NCBI RefSeq assembly: GCF_014695725.1
Contig: NZ_JACJOU010000012.1
Location: forward strand, 289,097 to 353,096
Direction of reading: 5' to 3'
Length of the DNA stretch: 64,000 bases
Source of the DNA: Microcoleus sp. FACHB-672
Lineage (GTDB): Bacteria; Cyanobacteriota; Cyanobacteriia; Cyanobacteriales; Oscillatoriaceae
Of the stretch, positions 45,701 to 53,627 are shown one piece after another (position 1 is the stretch's first letter; every line of letters begins with the position of its first letter). The position numbers and the translations under genes were made by a program. The notes below the pieces were generated by a model. The model was not told the origin of the DNA and made no database searches. It saw only the letters and a program-made list of their open reading frames with translations.

Positions 45701-47376
45701 ATTAATCGCAAACCTTCATTACGAGCTCGCCGTTCCCAGTAACCATCTAAGCCGACATCATCTGGTAAATCTGCTGTTGGCGGTACATTATTAATTAAAT
45801 TTAGACCTGTAGGGTTACTAGTAATGACTTTGCCGATCGTGTCGTATGATGGTGTTGATTTGCAGACCCGCTTTTCTTCACCATTCTCATCTATAACGAA
45901 TTCTTGAATTTCTTTGCTGTAGCTTGGTTTAGGGCCAAATCGGTTATCAGCACGATAGGTATCATCAACGTAAGGAGCGCAATAAGTTTCCCCTGTCTGA
46001 ACTCGAGGGTAGTTACCCCCCGCAGAACTTAATATCTCATTAGATGGGGCAACTTCAGCTTTATTCCAGCCTGCTCCTGCTTCTTTTCTCGATAGGGATA
46101 CACCTCGCGTGTGCAGTGCTAGGGGGTCTGTTGAAATTGCAATCGGTATATCTGTGCTGCTATCCGGGCCAACAGAGTCTAAATTGCTTTCTAGGCGCAA
46201 CCCATCATACGTGTTGACCTGTCCGGTAGGCGTCCACGCGTGAATTTGCACCCTGGGAATTGGGAATATCTTGTTATCTCGAACTCTGCCACTAACAAAC
46301 TCTCCTTTCGCGACAATTGCGGAGTTCGATGAAGGATTGTAGAAACAAGAGTCTTGAGAGCTAATTGGGTAAGCCCGAAAGCGATTTTCGTTGTTGGTAT
46401 TGCCTGTCGTGAATATACTCCCTTGAGAGTACATCGCACCGTTCCAGTTAAAGGGATCACCTGGGTAAACATCTAAATCGTACCTGAACCACGCGCCCCA
46501 TTTGTTAGAGCGCGAAAAGCGGCGATCTTGCTGATATTGAAGGGTTGCCAGCGCTGAATTATTGGTAGGAAGGCCATCAGCTATCGTCTTAGGAACTGTA
46601 ATGGCATAAACTTGAATGGCTTTGTAGACATTGGCTGTTCCTTGCTCAAACCACCCAGGTAAATTAGTTCCTCCCGCTCCCCTCGTACAATCTTCATTGT
46701 TCTTACCTTGTTGAGTGAGCACTGGACCATTACGAGTCACGAAATTATTAGCTTTGGCTGTGTCGTTATCCCCATCCTCTGGATATATGGAGACATCGCC
46801 TCGTTTGGCTCTAGCAAGGATGGCATAAATGGTGGTTGCATCCGCTTTGCCATCCCCGTTAGTATCGGTGTCATATTTCCAAGCAGCCGATCGCTCGCCT
46901 GCTGCAAAACCACTTAAACCAAGCTCGCTAGCCGAAACAGGTGTTTCATCCGGAAATTGATAAGGACTTTGAGTGGCTCCAGCACTAGCCTCTCTCGTTA
47001 GCAGCTTCTCTAAACTATCTTCAGGGGGAATATCAAGAGTCTGCAAATCCGTAGAGAATAAATACTCTATCTTGGATTTTGCCCGCTCAACTGCTGGTGT
47101 TGCAGCGTTGTTGATCTGCTCTTGTCTCACCTCACCCATAACCTGAGTTGTGCGGTTAAAGGTGCGAAACATAATAGCCGTAACCAGCAAGGCCACAACC
47201 ATTAGCATTAAAGCAATGGTGGGGAGTACAAATCCACCTTGGCGTTGCCCCCACCGGCCTGCTACGAGAAATGTCCGTAAAAACCAGCGCGTGAACTGGC
47301 CAGTCAGTGTTTTGAAGAGTTTAACAATCTCGCGCAGTAGGCGTGCAAACGTCTTGTTGAATTTGTGCTTAGCCAT
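42727..47376 (-). CDS. hpsA: Hormogonium polysaccharide protein HpsA-like, PilX-type N-terminus
   Basis: A 1549-residue protein, the largest in the window. A basic N-terminus (KHKFNKTFARLLREIVKLFK) precedes a pilin-like helix GGFVLPTIALMLMVVALLV (about 46-64), then a PilX-like polar segment with paired basic and acidic residues, and a very long extracellular part rich in Asn, Asp, Pro, Tyr and Thr. The ATG 47376 (MAKHKF) is preferred over a longer frame to 47466. HpsA is needed for secretion of the hormogonium polysaccharide; molecular role unknown. It is the first of five linked genes on the minus strand. Confidence 0.85.
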   Translation of the reverse strand: MAKHKFNKTFARLLREIVKLFKTLTGQFTRWFLRTFLVAGRWGQRQGGFVLPTIALMLMVVALLVTAIMFRTFNRTTQVMGEVRQEQINNAATPAVERAKSKIEYLFSTDLQTLDIPPEDSLEKLLTREASAGATQSPYQFPDETPVSASELGLSGFAAGERSAAWKYDTDTNGDGKADATTIYAILARAKRGDVSIYPEDGDNDTAKANNFVTRNGPVLTQQGKNNEDCTRGAGGTNLPGWFEQGTANVYKAIQVYAITVPKTIADGLPTNNSALATLQYQQDRRFSRSNKWGAWFRYDLDVYPGDPFNWNGAMYSQGSIFTTGNTNNENRFRAYPISSQDSCFYNPSSNSAIVAKGEFVSGRVRDNKIFPIPRVQIHAWTPTGQVNTYDGLRLESNLDSVGPDSSTDIPIAISTDPLALHTRGVSLSRKEAGAGWNKAEVAPSNEILSSAGGNYPRVQTGETYCAPYVDDTYRADNRFGPKPSYSKEIQEFVIDENGEEKRVCKSTPSYDTIGKVITSNPTGLNLINNVPPTADLPDDVGLDGYWERRARNEGLRLIVGQRLELGNTFGWVEEEDNLDPLYPPDPAINPEPDRRNEIRQYRTLRDNLAAVQSTAVYHYTQGDTASTANISEGGYWPIAYVATTAHPGNQNTLSNSTTFRRPLTDFTVKNTPQYRSLFGTNRRFGNERYEIITNFFTGDGTNGWEFSVLPGVPTLPPATENAYTSATGITNDNSDLRKALRNLAQFAGDPDGFFPPLQENGTVHPYPLLTMWGNFSNLRESVRLLDTGNYNDLSLADKTNIQTAAGTLGMLAYNISFLDAYDVTANANTDELTDIGLAAEISDIKGDIPPATLTELEAKGELADYILSALDRAALAAPNDEEAQQRAFWAKFLHTKDQVERDRTLGFTTTGTYTSVLLPALNLGDISARGDRPKFPSLHSIFPRDTGGFKGKGTQTSTVVSSYINDPYIFGNTGVNTNVDFEFVEPSEIALLPRDLSNPGDCSRAFSCLPARTTVTASGTTPPAANIINDFATDRSASAAQARKGIALLDKGMFDGREMMNVRVLDVDLDLLRKTEKRGTGDVWLPKSGLVYAFREDAVREDAIARPAFSNWAAYQTTWANTTGNPAASNIMRPWEPADPPLCQLDPATAANQLPQCLSSSDRGISPKPVDYYADPDRRPYGFRLRNGMHLKRIGLPDADNQRGMTFVSDNPVYIMGHFNLHTDSASATATNNLEEFDTRLQVRSDGRYSNFYSRGDKNNDFANFDEDEWRVTEIIGDAINILSGNFYDGTVESGILNSNPPDVANNQNSSYRNSNMWKDALATTQQWVCENPYDIRQTGTGANAQTCNGPIKIFRNGEVKSKPTTSNDPTDYTPYTEYRLFSAKNRALNNAVFTQVNSVLVSGVVASRANQANGGFHNFPRLNEYWGQSCAGIKPCPLGISGSMVQLNFSNYATAPYDQDAWEPQNPAPGTSEAANYYVEGGASGQGSRLAPTRRWGYDVGLQYQPAGPVSKRMVTLDRLRSEFYREPEVNDPYICMLRRAVNYPCQ

Positions 47377-47515
47377 AGGTCCTCGGTAGACGCAGATGAC
47401 AGTAAATGAATCTGGATGCTGCTGCTTCTGTCTTAACTCATAAAAGCAGCAAAGGCAACCATCCAAAGAATGTCTTATCTACTCTACAGAATACCCACCG
47501 GCTTCAACAGATCGA

Positions 47516-48139
47516 TCACGGCAGTGGAGAATTTTCCGGATCAGTTAAACTTGGTGCTGCCGGCAGTGGGGGTGGAGATGCCGGCGAAGATGATCGTGTA
47601 TTTGCTAACGTGTTTGACACCAAAACAAAACCCAAATAGGCCGGCAGCACTAAAGCCACCACCGCCGCAAACCCGCCTGCCCACGTCATCCAGCTAGTTG
47701 CCGGCCCATAATGAGAGCGATAGGGATCGAAAGAAAGCTGCTCAGTTTGTATTACTTCTCGCATCCCCAAAGGACGCTTAAACCGCACACGACGATCATC
47801 CAACTTTTCTAACAGAATCCAGCCGGCTTGTGACTCTTGCTCACACAAATTCTGAAAAATAGCTGGATTACGAAACAAATCCGAGCTAGCACGCACAATT
47901 TTATATTCCCAGCCGGTTAGGCGAGGATCTTTAGACACCTGCTGCCCCATCCCATTTGATGGCTCAGAATCAACCGGCATATAATAGTTTTCCTTAGCAT
48001 CATACAAACTCAAAATATCATCCTCCTCTCGATCTAATTCCTTGGCCAAAACTTGCTGCCGGTGTATCCAACCACTGGCCATCACGGCTTCAATGCCAAG
48101 GGTGCCGACGAATGTACTCAAAATCAGGATTTCTAGCAT
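47516..48139 (-). CDS. Two-helix membrane protein of unknown function
   Basis: A 207-residue protein. One helix is at residues 4-22 (ILILSTFVGTLGIEAVMA), followed by a soluble domain with a GWEYKIVRASSDLFRNP and GWILLEKLDDRRVRFKRPLG pattern (about 75-130) and a second helix near 155-180, then a Pro/Ser-rich tail. The ATG at 48139 is chosen because the upstream extension only translates heptamer repeats. It is 139 bp upstream of hpsA on the same strand and may share the transcript. Its paired GWEY/GWIL motifs resemble DUF4177-like small domains; this is a guess. Confidence 0.7.
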   Translation of the reverse strand: MLEILILSTFVGTLGIEAVMASGWIHRQQVLAKELDREEDDILSLYDAKENYYMPVDSEPSNGMGQQVSKDPRLTGWEYKIVRASSDLFRNPAIFQNLCEQESQAGWILLEKLDDRRVRFKRPLGMREVIQTEQLSFDPYRSHYGPATSWMTWAGGFAAVVALVLPAYLGFVLVSNTLANTRSSSPASPPPLPAAPSLTDPENSPLP

Positions 48140-48150
48140 TTTTTTATTAG

Positions 48151-48235
48151 GGGCATTGGGCATTGGGCGAGCCTGTGGTGAATGACCACAGGCTATGGAT
48201 GGGGCATTGGGCATTGGGCATTGGGCTAAGAATTA
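48151..48235 (+). repeat. GGGCATT heptamer array with central hairpin
   Basis: Several GGGCATT/TGGGCAT heptamers flank a perfect hairpin AGCCTGTGGT/ACCACAGGCT with a 5-nt loop (48170-48194). The hairpin words recur near 63089, where GCATAGCCTGTGGT is found. It lies upstream of a minus-strand gene. Confidence 0.85.
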
Positions 48236-48307
48236 AGGGTTTAGAAGCTAGAGGCTAGCAGGCTAGACTTAATGTTTTTTATCTAAATAAAATGAGCTTT
48301 TTGATCC

Positions 48308-48344
48308 CATGCCCCTACCTTTAGGTTGGCGCAGCCTTGCCCTA
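48308..48344 (+). repeat. 37-bp dispersed repeat, copy 2
   Basis: It matches 16430-16466 at 35 of 37 positions, with CATGCCCCTACCTTTAGG at its left end. It overlaps the end of the ribD gene by 3 bp. Confidence 0.85.
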
Positions 48345-49520
48345 TGCCCCTCTTAAATACCCCTCCACCACACAATCCGCCCCTACCGGCCTCCAGCTCA
48401 CCCGTTCTAGAGTCAAAGCCTCCACCATCTTTGTCAAACCTAAATCCCCCACCGGCGAGGGAGCCATTTGGCCACCTACAATCTTAGGAGCGATAAAGGC
48501 TAAAATCTTTTGCACTGCCCCATCTGCAATCGCGCTAGCCGCTAAAGTCCCTCCGCACTCCCACAGCACAGAAAGTAACTGCCGGTCGTAGAGATAAGCC
48601 ATCGCCTCAGCCGGCGTCAAAGCGATCAACTCTACAACTTCAACCCCCTTATTCACCAGCCGTTGCTTAACATCAGGATTGGCTCCTTCCTGAGTCAATA
48701 CCAAAGTGGGTGCCGCCTCCGTTTCCCATAAATAAGCCTCAGCCGGCAAATTCAAGGTGCGACTCATCACCACGCGCAACGGATTATTTGCGCCGGCATG
48801 ACGACTGGTTAAGCGCGGATTATCTAACCGCACCGTATTTCCCCCCACTATCACTGCATCACAAGCCGCCCGCAAGTGCTGCACCTCATTGCGCGCCTCC
48901 GTCCCCGTCACCCAGCTACTATGGCCGGTACTCGTGGCAATCTTTCCATCTAACGTCATCGCATACTTCAAAATTCCAAACGGACGCCGGTGGACAATGC
49001 GATGGATAAACGCCTCATTCAGCCGCAGACTCGCCGCTTCTTCCACCCCTACCACCACCTCAATGCCGGCTTGCTGCAGCCGTGCAATTCCGCCCCCAGC
49101 TACCAGCGGATTTGGATCAACCATTCCCACCACCACCTTCGCCACTCCTGCCGCCACCACCGCCTCAGAACACGGCGGCGTCCGTCCGTAATGGTTGCAA
49201 GGCTCCAAATTCACATAAATGGTCGCCCCCTTGGCCCGTTCCCCCGCTGCCTTCAGGGCAAACACCTCCGCATGGGGTTGACCGGCACCCGGATGAAACC
49301 CCTCCCCCACAATCTGGCCATCGCGAACAACCACCGCCCCCACCAACGGATTTGGAGCCGTTTTACCCAAAGCCTGTCGGGCAAGGCTGAAACATCGCTG
49401 CATCATCGCGCAATCAAAAGCACTAGCACTCTGAGGGCGAATCTGGTCTAAAGGATCGGAATCGGTATGAGCCACAGTTGCCTTGGTATCCGGTTGAGCA
49501 TCTACAGGAAAATTTTCCAT
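48342..49520 (-). CDS. ribD: Bifunctional riboflavin deaminase/reductase
   Basis: A 392-residue enzyme of riboflavin biosynthesis: deamination and then reduction of the pyrimidine intermediate. The N-terminal deaminase has the zinc site HAEVFAL (about 83-89) and PCNHYGRTPPCSE (about 107-119). The reductase domain begins near 170 (RPFGILKYAMTLDGKIAT) with GHSSWVTGTEAR and VIVGGNTVRLDNP. Residues 1-37 are a polar extension before MMQRCFSLARQALG, so an internal start is possible. ribF of the same pathway is 3 kb away on the other strand. Confidence 0.95.
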   Translation of the reverse strand: MENFPVDAQPDTKATVAHTDSDPLDQIRPQSASAFDCAMMQRCFSLARQALGKTAPNPLVGAVVVRDGQIVGEGFHPGAGQPHAEVFALKAAGERAKGATIYVNLEPCNHYGRTPPCSEAVVAAGVAKVVVGMVDPNPLVAGGGIARLQQAGIEVVVGVEEAASLRLNEAFIHRIVHRRPFGILKYAMTLDGKIATSTGHSSWVTGTEARNEVQHLRAACDAVIVGGNTVRLDNPRLTSRHAGANNPLRVVMSRTLNLPAEAYLWETEAAPTLVLTQEGANPDVKQRLVNKGVEVVELIALTPAEAMAYLYDRQLLSVLWECGGTLAASAIADGAVQKILAFIAPKIVGGQMAPSPVGDLGLTKMVEALTLERVSWRPVGADCVVEGYLRGA

Positions 49521-49788
49521 CAGTTTTATCCCAACTTGCTACGAAATCCCGCCACAAACTTTCCATCTCCCCATCTCCCACTAGCCCCTAACCCTATGCC
49601 CCATGCCCCATGCCCTTCTTTTCTGCGTGTTTGTGCTTATTGAAAAAGTTTACTTAAGTTTTATTAGGTCGAATCAGAAGAACTACAGTCATGAAGATTT
49701 TTCAATCGACCGTGAAAATTAAAGCGCAGACGGGCAAAAGCCAAGCTAAAGCAACCTTGCTAGCATTGATTTTTAATTTTGTTAAATA

Positions 49789-50268
49789 GATCAATATGCC
49801 GTGGGCGATGTCAGAGGCTTAGTCGAATAGATGAATCTGCGAATCACCCGACTGCGGAATGGAGAAGGGCGACTGAGAACGATTTCAAATACATGAATCT
49901 GCGAATCACCCGACTGCGGAATGGAGAAGGGCGACTGAGAACGATTTTAAACAGCGCGATTTCAATTAGTGCAAAATTTATCTAAAGATTGGGCGCGGGT
50001 CGAGCTAACGGTTGAGCTGGCCTATCACATCAATGTAGATGAAGCTCTTACTGTGATTAAAACATTGGCTGACAAACTCTACAATGCCCCTAAAGGGAAC
50101 GACAAAATCATCGAAGCTCCAGAAGTGTTGGGAATTGATGAATTTGACCCGTGGGGATTCTGGTTTGTATTTGGATTAAACTTAAACCGCTACAGCACGG
50201 TGTGTGGCGCGAGAATTCCGCCGGCGTCTGAAGCAGATATTTGATTGAGCCGACATCGCCATAGGGGA
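49789..50268 (+). pseudogene. Degenerate MscS-family mechanosensitive channel gene
   Basis: Reading pieces of all three frames gives the conserved MscS beta-domain and C-terminal region in order. DQYAVGDV and GLVE come first, then a TAG at 49828. MNLRITRLRNGEGRLRTI follows, repeated because of a 62-bp tandem duplication. After a frameshift comes NLSKDWARVELTVELAY with VDEALTVIKTLADKLYNAP and EAPEVLGIDEFD. Next is a shift to GILVCIWIKLKPLQHGVWRE, then another to EFRRRLKQIFD and a stop. The N-terminal membrane part is missing or unreadable upstream. MscS channels release osmolytes under hypo-osmotic stress; this copy cannot make a full protein. Confidence 0.9.
49831..49947 (+). repeat. 62-bp tandem duplication within the MscS fossil
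   Basis: 49831-49885 and 49893-49947 are identical over 55 bp, period 62 bp. As 62 is not a multiple of three, the duplication itself shifts the frame. Confidence 0.95.
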
Positions 50269-51018
50269 CAGCACAACAAGCCCTATTATTCCGTAATTCC
50301 CTGGATCTGCGCGACGGGCACAACGGCAAAACCCTCAAGGGGCAACCCGCACAGACGAATCTTTCGATTTTCTATAAACTAATTGATTAGTCAGCAATTT
50401 CCCCGCCTCTCTCCTTTCCGAGGTAGCGTTTTAACTTTTCAGCCGCCAGTAAGGATAGATTGGGTGGGGGGGATTTCCAACGGGCACAAGGCCATAGAGA
50501 GCATAAATATCAGTGTTTCAGCCATTGCCTTCAACATTGCCGGCGGCTCAAACAAAAACTGACCCTTGTCAGCGTACTCCCTCTAGCCCCTAGTCCAAGC
50601 TCCCCTCATCCCTCTCTAAATTTGTTAAATTGATTGTTTGAATTCAAAAAAATTTACTTAATTAATACGGAGTATCTAGCCCCAGTCCTTCAGCAAGTCT
50701 GCAAATTTAGAGCAGCCATCAGGGCAGACTTAAGTATTGGCATCCCACACCTATACAAAAGAGCATCGGGGAAGGTTAGGCTAGTAATAACTGCTTCATA
50801 AACCCCTTGCCATTCAAACTCGGTCGTCTACTTCGTCCCCAAGTGCGGCAGATAGCCGGCCCCGCACATTCTATTTCATCTAGCCACGCTTGCAGTTCGT
50901 CCGTTCAGTTGAATTACGCACAACTGCCGATCTCAAGATTAAATTGGATGATATAGACTGTGCCGAGATGTAAAACCTTACCGATGAACTGCCTAAGGAA
51001 GGAAAGCGAGAAACACCC
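50269..51018. other. Gene-free stretch after the MscS fossil
   Basis: 750 bp with no supportable gene. It contains only short frames, a CT-rich patch near 50400-50420 and AT-rich DNA near 50625-50660. Promoter elements for the MBL hydrolase cannot be placed, but a GGAAAG box lies about 15 bases before its start. Confidence 0.55.
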
Positions 51019-51924
51019 ATGTCTAGCAAGCAAAATCAATTCACCATTCACTTCTGGGGCGTTCGAGGGAGCATCGCCTGTCCAGGATCGGAGACAGTAC
51101 GATATGGCGGGAACACCCCATGCATTGAGATGCGGGTGGGAGGAAATCGCCTCATTTTTGACGGAGGCACCGGCTTAAGGCTTTTAGGCTTATCCCTGCT
51201 ATCGCAAATGCCGGTAGAGGCGAATATGTTTTTCACTCACTCCCACTGGGATCACATTCAGGGGTTTCCTTTCTTCGTGCCGGCCTTTATTAAAGGCAAC
51301 CGTTTCCACATTTATGGCGCTGTCGCCCCCAATGGCTCCACCATTGAGCAGCGTCTCAATGACCAGATGCTCCACCCGAACTTTCCAGTGCCTTTGCAGA
51401 TCATGGGAGCTCAGCTAGATTTCAACAACTTAGAAATCGGCCAGCGCGTCCAGATCGGTGATGTTCTGGTAGAAACTGCCCTTTTAAACCATCCAGGCGA
51501 AGCCGTGGGTTATCGCGTCAACTGGCAAGGGTGTTCGGTTGCCTACATCAGCGATACAGAACACTTTCCAGATCGCATTGATGAAAACGTCCTGTGGCTG
51601 GCTCGCAACGCCGATGTGATGATCTACGATGCCACTTACACAGACGAAGAATACAATTCAGAAAAATCCAGTAAAGTTGGTTGGGGACACTCAACTTGGC
51701 AAGAGGCTGTGAAAGTCGCTAAAGCAGCCAATGTGAAAAAGCTGGTAATTTTCCACCACGATCCACTGCACAATGATGATTTTCTCGACAGCATCGCCGA
51801 GCAAGTGGGTCAGCAATTCCCCGACAGTCTAATGGCCCGCGAAGGACAGTCAGTTCAGTTAGTGCCCTCTTTTGTCCCTAGTTCTGAGCCAGAGGCAGTG
51901 GTGGATGCCAAGGTTTCAGCGTAA
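51019..51924 (+). CDS. MBL-fold metallo-hydrolase
   Basis: A 301-residue enzyme of the metallo-beta-lactamase superfamily. The zinc motif THSHWDHIQG (about 74-83) is complete, preceded by IFDGGTGLRLLG. Further ligand blocks are LNHPGEAVGY (near 158), SDTEH (about 176-180) and VIFHHDPLHNDD (near 247-258). The opening FWGVRGSIACPGSETVRYGGNT is typical of the group related to class II cAMP phosphodiesterases and RNase Z-like enzymes. Substrate cannot be told. Lone gene. Confidence 0.88.
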   Translation: MSSKQNQFTIHFWGVRGSIACPGSETVRYGGNTPCIEMRVGGNRLIFDGGTGLRLLGLSLLSQMPVEANMFFTHSHWDHIQGFPFFVPAFIKGNRFHIYGAVAPNGSTIEQRLNDQMLHPNFPVPLQIMGAQLDFNNLEIGQRVQIGDVLVETALLNHPGEAVGYRVNWQGCSVAYISDTEHFPDRIDENVLWLARNADVMIYDATYTDEEYNSEKSSKVGWGHSTWQEAVKVAKAANVKKLVIFHHDPLHNDDFLDSIAEQVGQQFPDSLMAREGQSVQLVPSFVPSSEPEAVVDAKVSA

Positions 51925-52290
51925 ACGACTCCTGAACCCAATCGCCAACGATCTGAAGTGGGCTTTGCGTTTCGTTAGGGAGACTATCCAAAACTCCTCA
52001 ACGCACAGGCACGGGCGTTGCGACCGGCGTAGATGTATCTAGATTCCAGCAACGCCGTTTTATCCACCAAATCAATGGTATCAGTATGTAACGATTTCTC
52101 AACCCTCCCACTGAACCCGCAGTCCTTACCGGCAGCATGATTAGGGGATGATTTCTTCATATCTTAGGGTTTCATCAAGGGCGCTAAACGGAGTCCGTTA
52201 TAGTGCCTACTTGCCATGAGTCAGCTAACTGAATTGAGATTTTAGATTTGATAAAAATCCAAAATCTGCTAAGCAGGCAATCTTTATTTT
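51925..52290. other. Gene-free stretch before ribF
   Basis: 366 bp with no gene, repeat or clear hairpin. I see no FMN-riboswitch signature here, which might have been expected ahead of a riboflavin gene. Confidence 0.5.
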
Positions 52291-53379
52291 ATGTGTCAAA
52301 ATCTAAAGCGCTTGAGGGTGCTGTCCTCTTTAACAAAAGCGCTAACACCAACTGCCATTGCCTTGGGAAATTTTGATGGTGTGCATCGTGGGCATCAACA
52401 GGTGGTGCGGCCTATTTTAAATAGCTATGTCACACCAGAAGCTTTTGCTGATTCTGCGCCGGCACTGGGGCAGCAACGGCAAATCAGTAATGGGGAACTG
52501 ACTAGCAATCGGGGAGAAAACCTCTCTGTGCCTGTGTTCAACAGTTCCTCTGCTTCTGGAGCTTCATCCGCACCCTGCGCCACCGTCGTCACTTTTAACC
52601 CTCATCCGCAAGAGTTTTTTACCGGGCAGCACCGGCTTATGCTCACGCCTCTGGATGAAAAAGTGGCGTGTTTGCAGGCAATGGGGGTAGAACAGCTGGT
52701 GTTACTACCCTTTAACCAAGAACTGGCTGATTTAAGCCCCCAACAGTTTGTTGAAGACATTCTGGTCAGGCAACTACAAGCCACTCAGATCAGCGTGGGA
52801 CAAGATTATCGCTTCGGGCACAAACGGGCAGGAACTGTCGAAGAGTTGAGTGCCTTCGCAGCCAAGTATGGCATTACCGTTACGATTGTCCCCCTACAAA
52901 CCTGTGAGGGCGGAAGAATTAGCAGCTCAAACATCCGTCAAGCCCTACAGCAAGGTAACTTGCTAGTGGCAAACAAGCTTTTGGGACGATCATATAGCCT
53001 TGTTGGGCCGGTAGTCCTCGGTCAACAGTTGGGCAGAACTATAGGATTTCCCACGGCAAACCTGCAACTGCCCCCAGACAAGTTTTTGCCCCGATATGGT
53101 GTTTATGCCGTGCGAGTCTGGAAGGACAGCCACACAGGCGGTAATCAGCCGGCATTTGGGGTAATGAACATCGGCTGCCGGCCCACTGTAGAAGGCAAGC
53201 ATCCCACTGTTGAAGTTCACCTGCTAGATTGGTCTGGGGATTTATACGGGCAAACTTTAACCGTCAGTTTGGAACAATTTTTGCGACCCGAACAAAAATT
53301 TCCTTCTATAGAGGCGCTTAAAGATCAAATTCAAGCAGACTGCATCGCTGCCAGAAGCCTCCTAATGGCTAATTGTTAG
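52291..53379 (+). CDS. ribF: Bifunctional riboflavin kinase/FAD synthetase
   Basis: A 362-residue enzyme that makes FMN and then FAD. The N-terminal adenylyltransferase domain has GNFDGVHRGHQQVV (about 27-40) and TFNPHPQEFF. The riboflavin kinase domain (from about 235) has GRTIGFPTANLQLP and YGVYAVRV. About 50 residues of Ser/Ala/Gly-rich, low-complexity sequence lie between the HxGH region and VVTFNPHPQ (about residues 44-95), more than is usual. The start could also be a GTG at 52318. Confidence 0.95.
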   Translation: MCQNLKRLRVLSSLTKALTPTAIALGNFDGVHRGHQQVVRPILNSYVTPEAFADSAPALGQQRQISNGELTSNRGENLSVPVFNSSSASGASSAPCATVVTFNPHPQEFFTGQHRLMLTPLDEKVACLQAMGVEQLVLLPFNQELADLSPQQFVEDILVRQLQATQISVGQDYRFGHKRAGTVEELSAFAAKYGITVTIVPLQTCEGGRISSSNIRQALQQGNLLVANKLLGRSYSLVGPVVLGQQLGRTIGFPTANLQLPPDKFLPRYGVYAVRVWKDSHTGGNQPAFGVMNIGCRPTVEGKHPTVEVHLLDWSGDLYGQTLTVSLEQFLRPEQKFPSIEALKDQIQADCIAARSLLMANC

Positions 53380-53436
53380 AGGAGAGGCTAGGGCAAGACT
53401 GTACTAATAAAAAAGTTACGGGGATAGGAAGAGAGA

Positions 53437-53464
53437 GACTAGAGGCTAAGGTCTAGCGACTAGG
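53437..53464 (+). repeat. GACTAGA-type heptamer repeat after ribF
   Basis: Four 7-bp units (GACTAGA, GGCTAAG, GTCTAGC, GACTAGG) lie in the ribF-moxR gap, imperfect but in register. Confidence 0.7.
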
Positions 53465-53627
53465 GAACAGTGGGAGAAATGCCTCATCCCTCTACTCTCG
53501 CACTCTACACGCAATCTAAACAGACAAACTTACTGGAAATGATTAATTGATAATGTGCTTTTCAATTATTTGTTAAAAAAAGCATAGAAAAAGACAAAGG
53601 CCAACTTTATAGGAGCATCTACCGGCT

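Noticed and set aside
49082..49390. 102-codon Pro-rich plus-strand frame
   Set aside because: Antisense to ribD, whose zinc motifs are complete.
51925..52290. An FMN riboswitch ahead of ribF
   Set aside because: I could not find its conserved stems or loop words in this gap.
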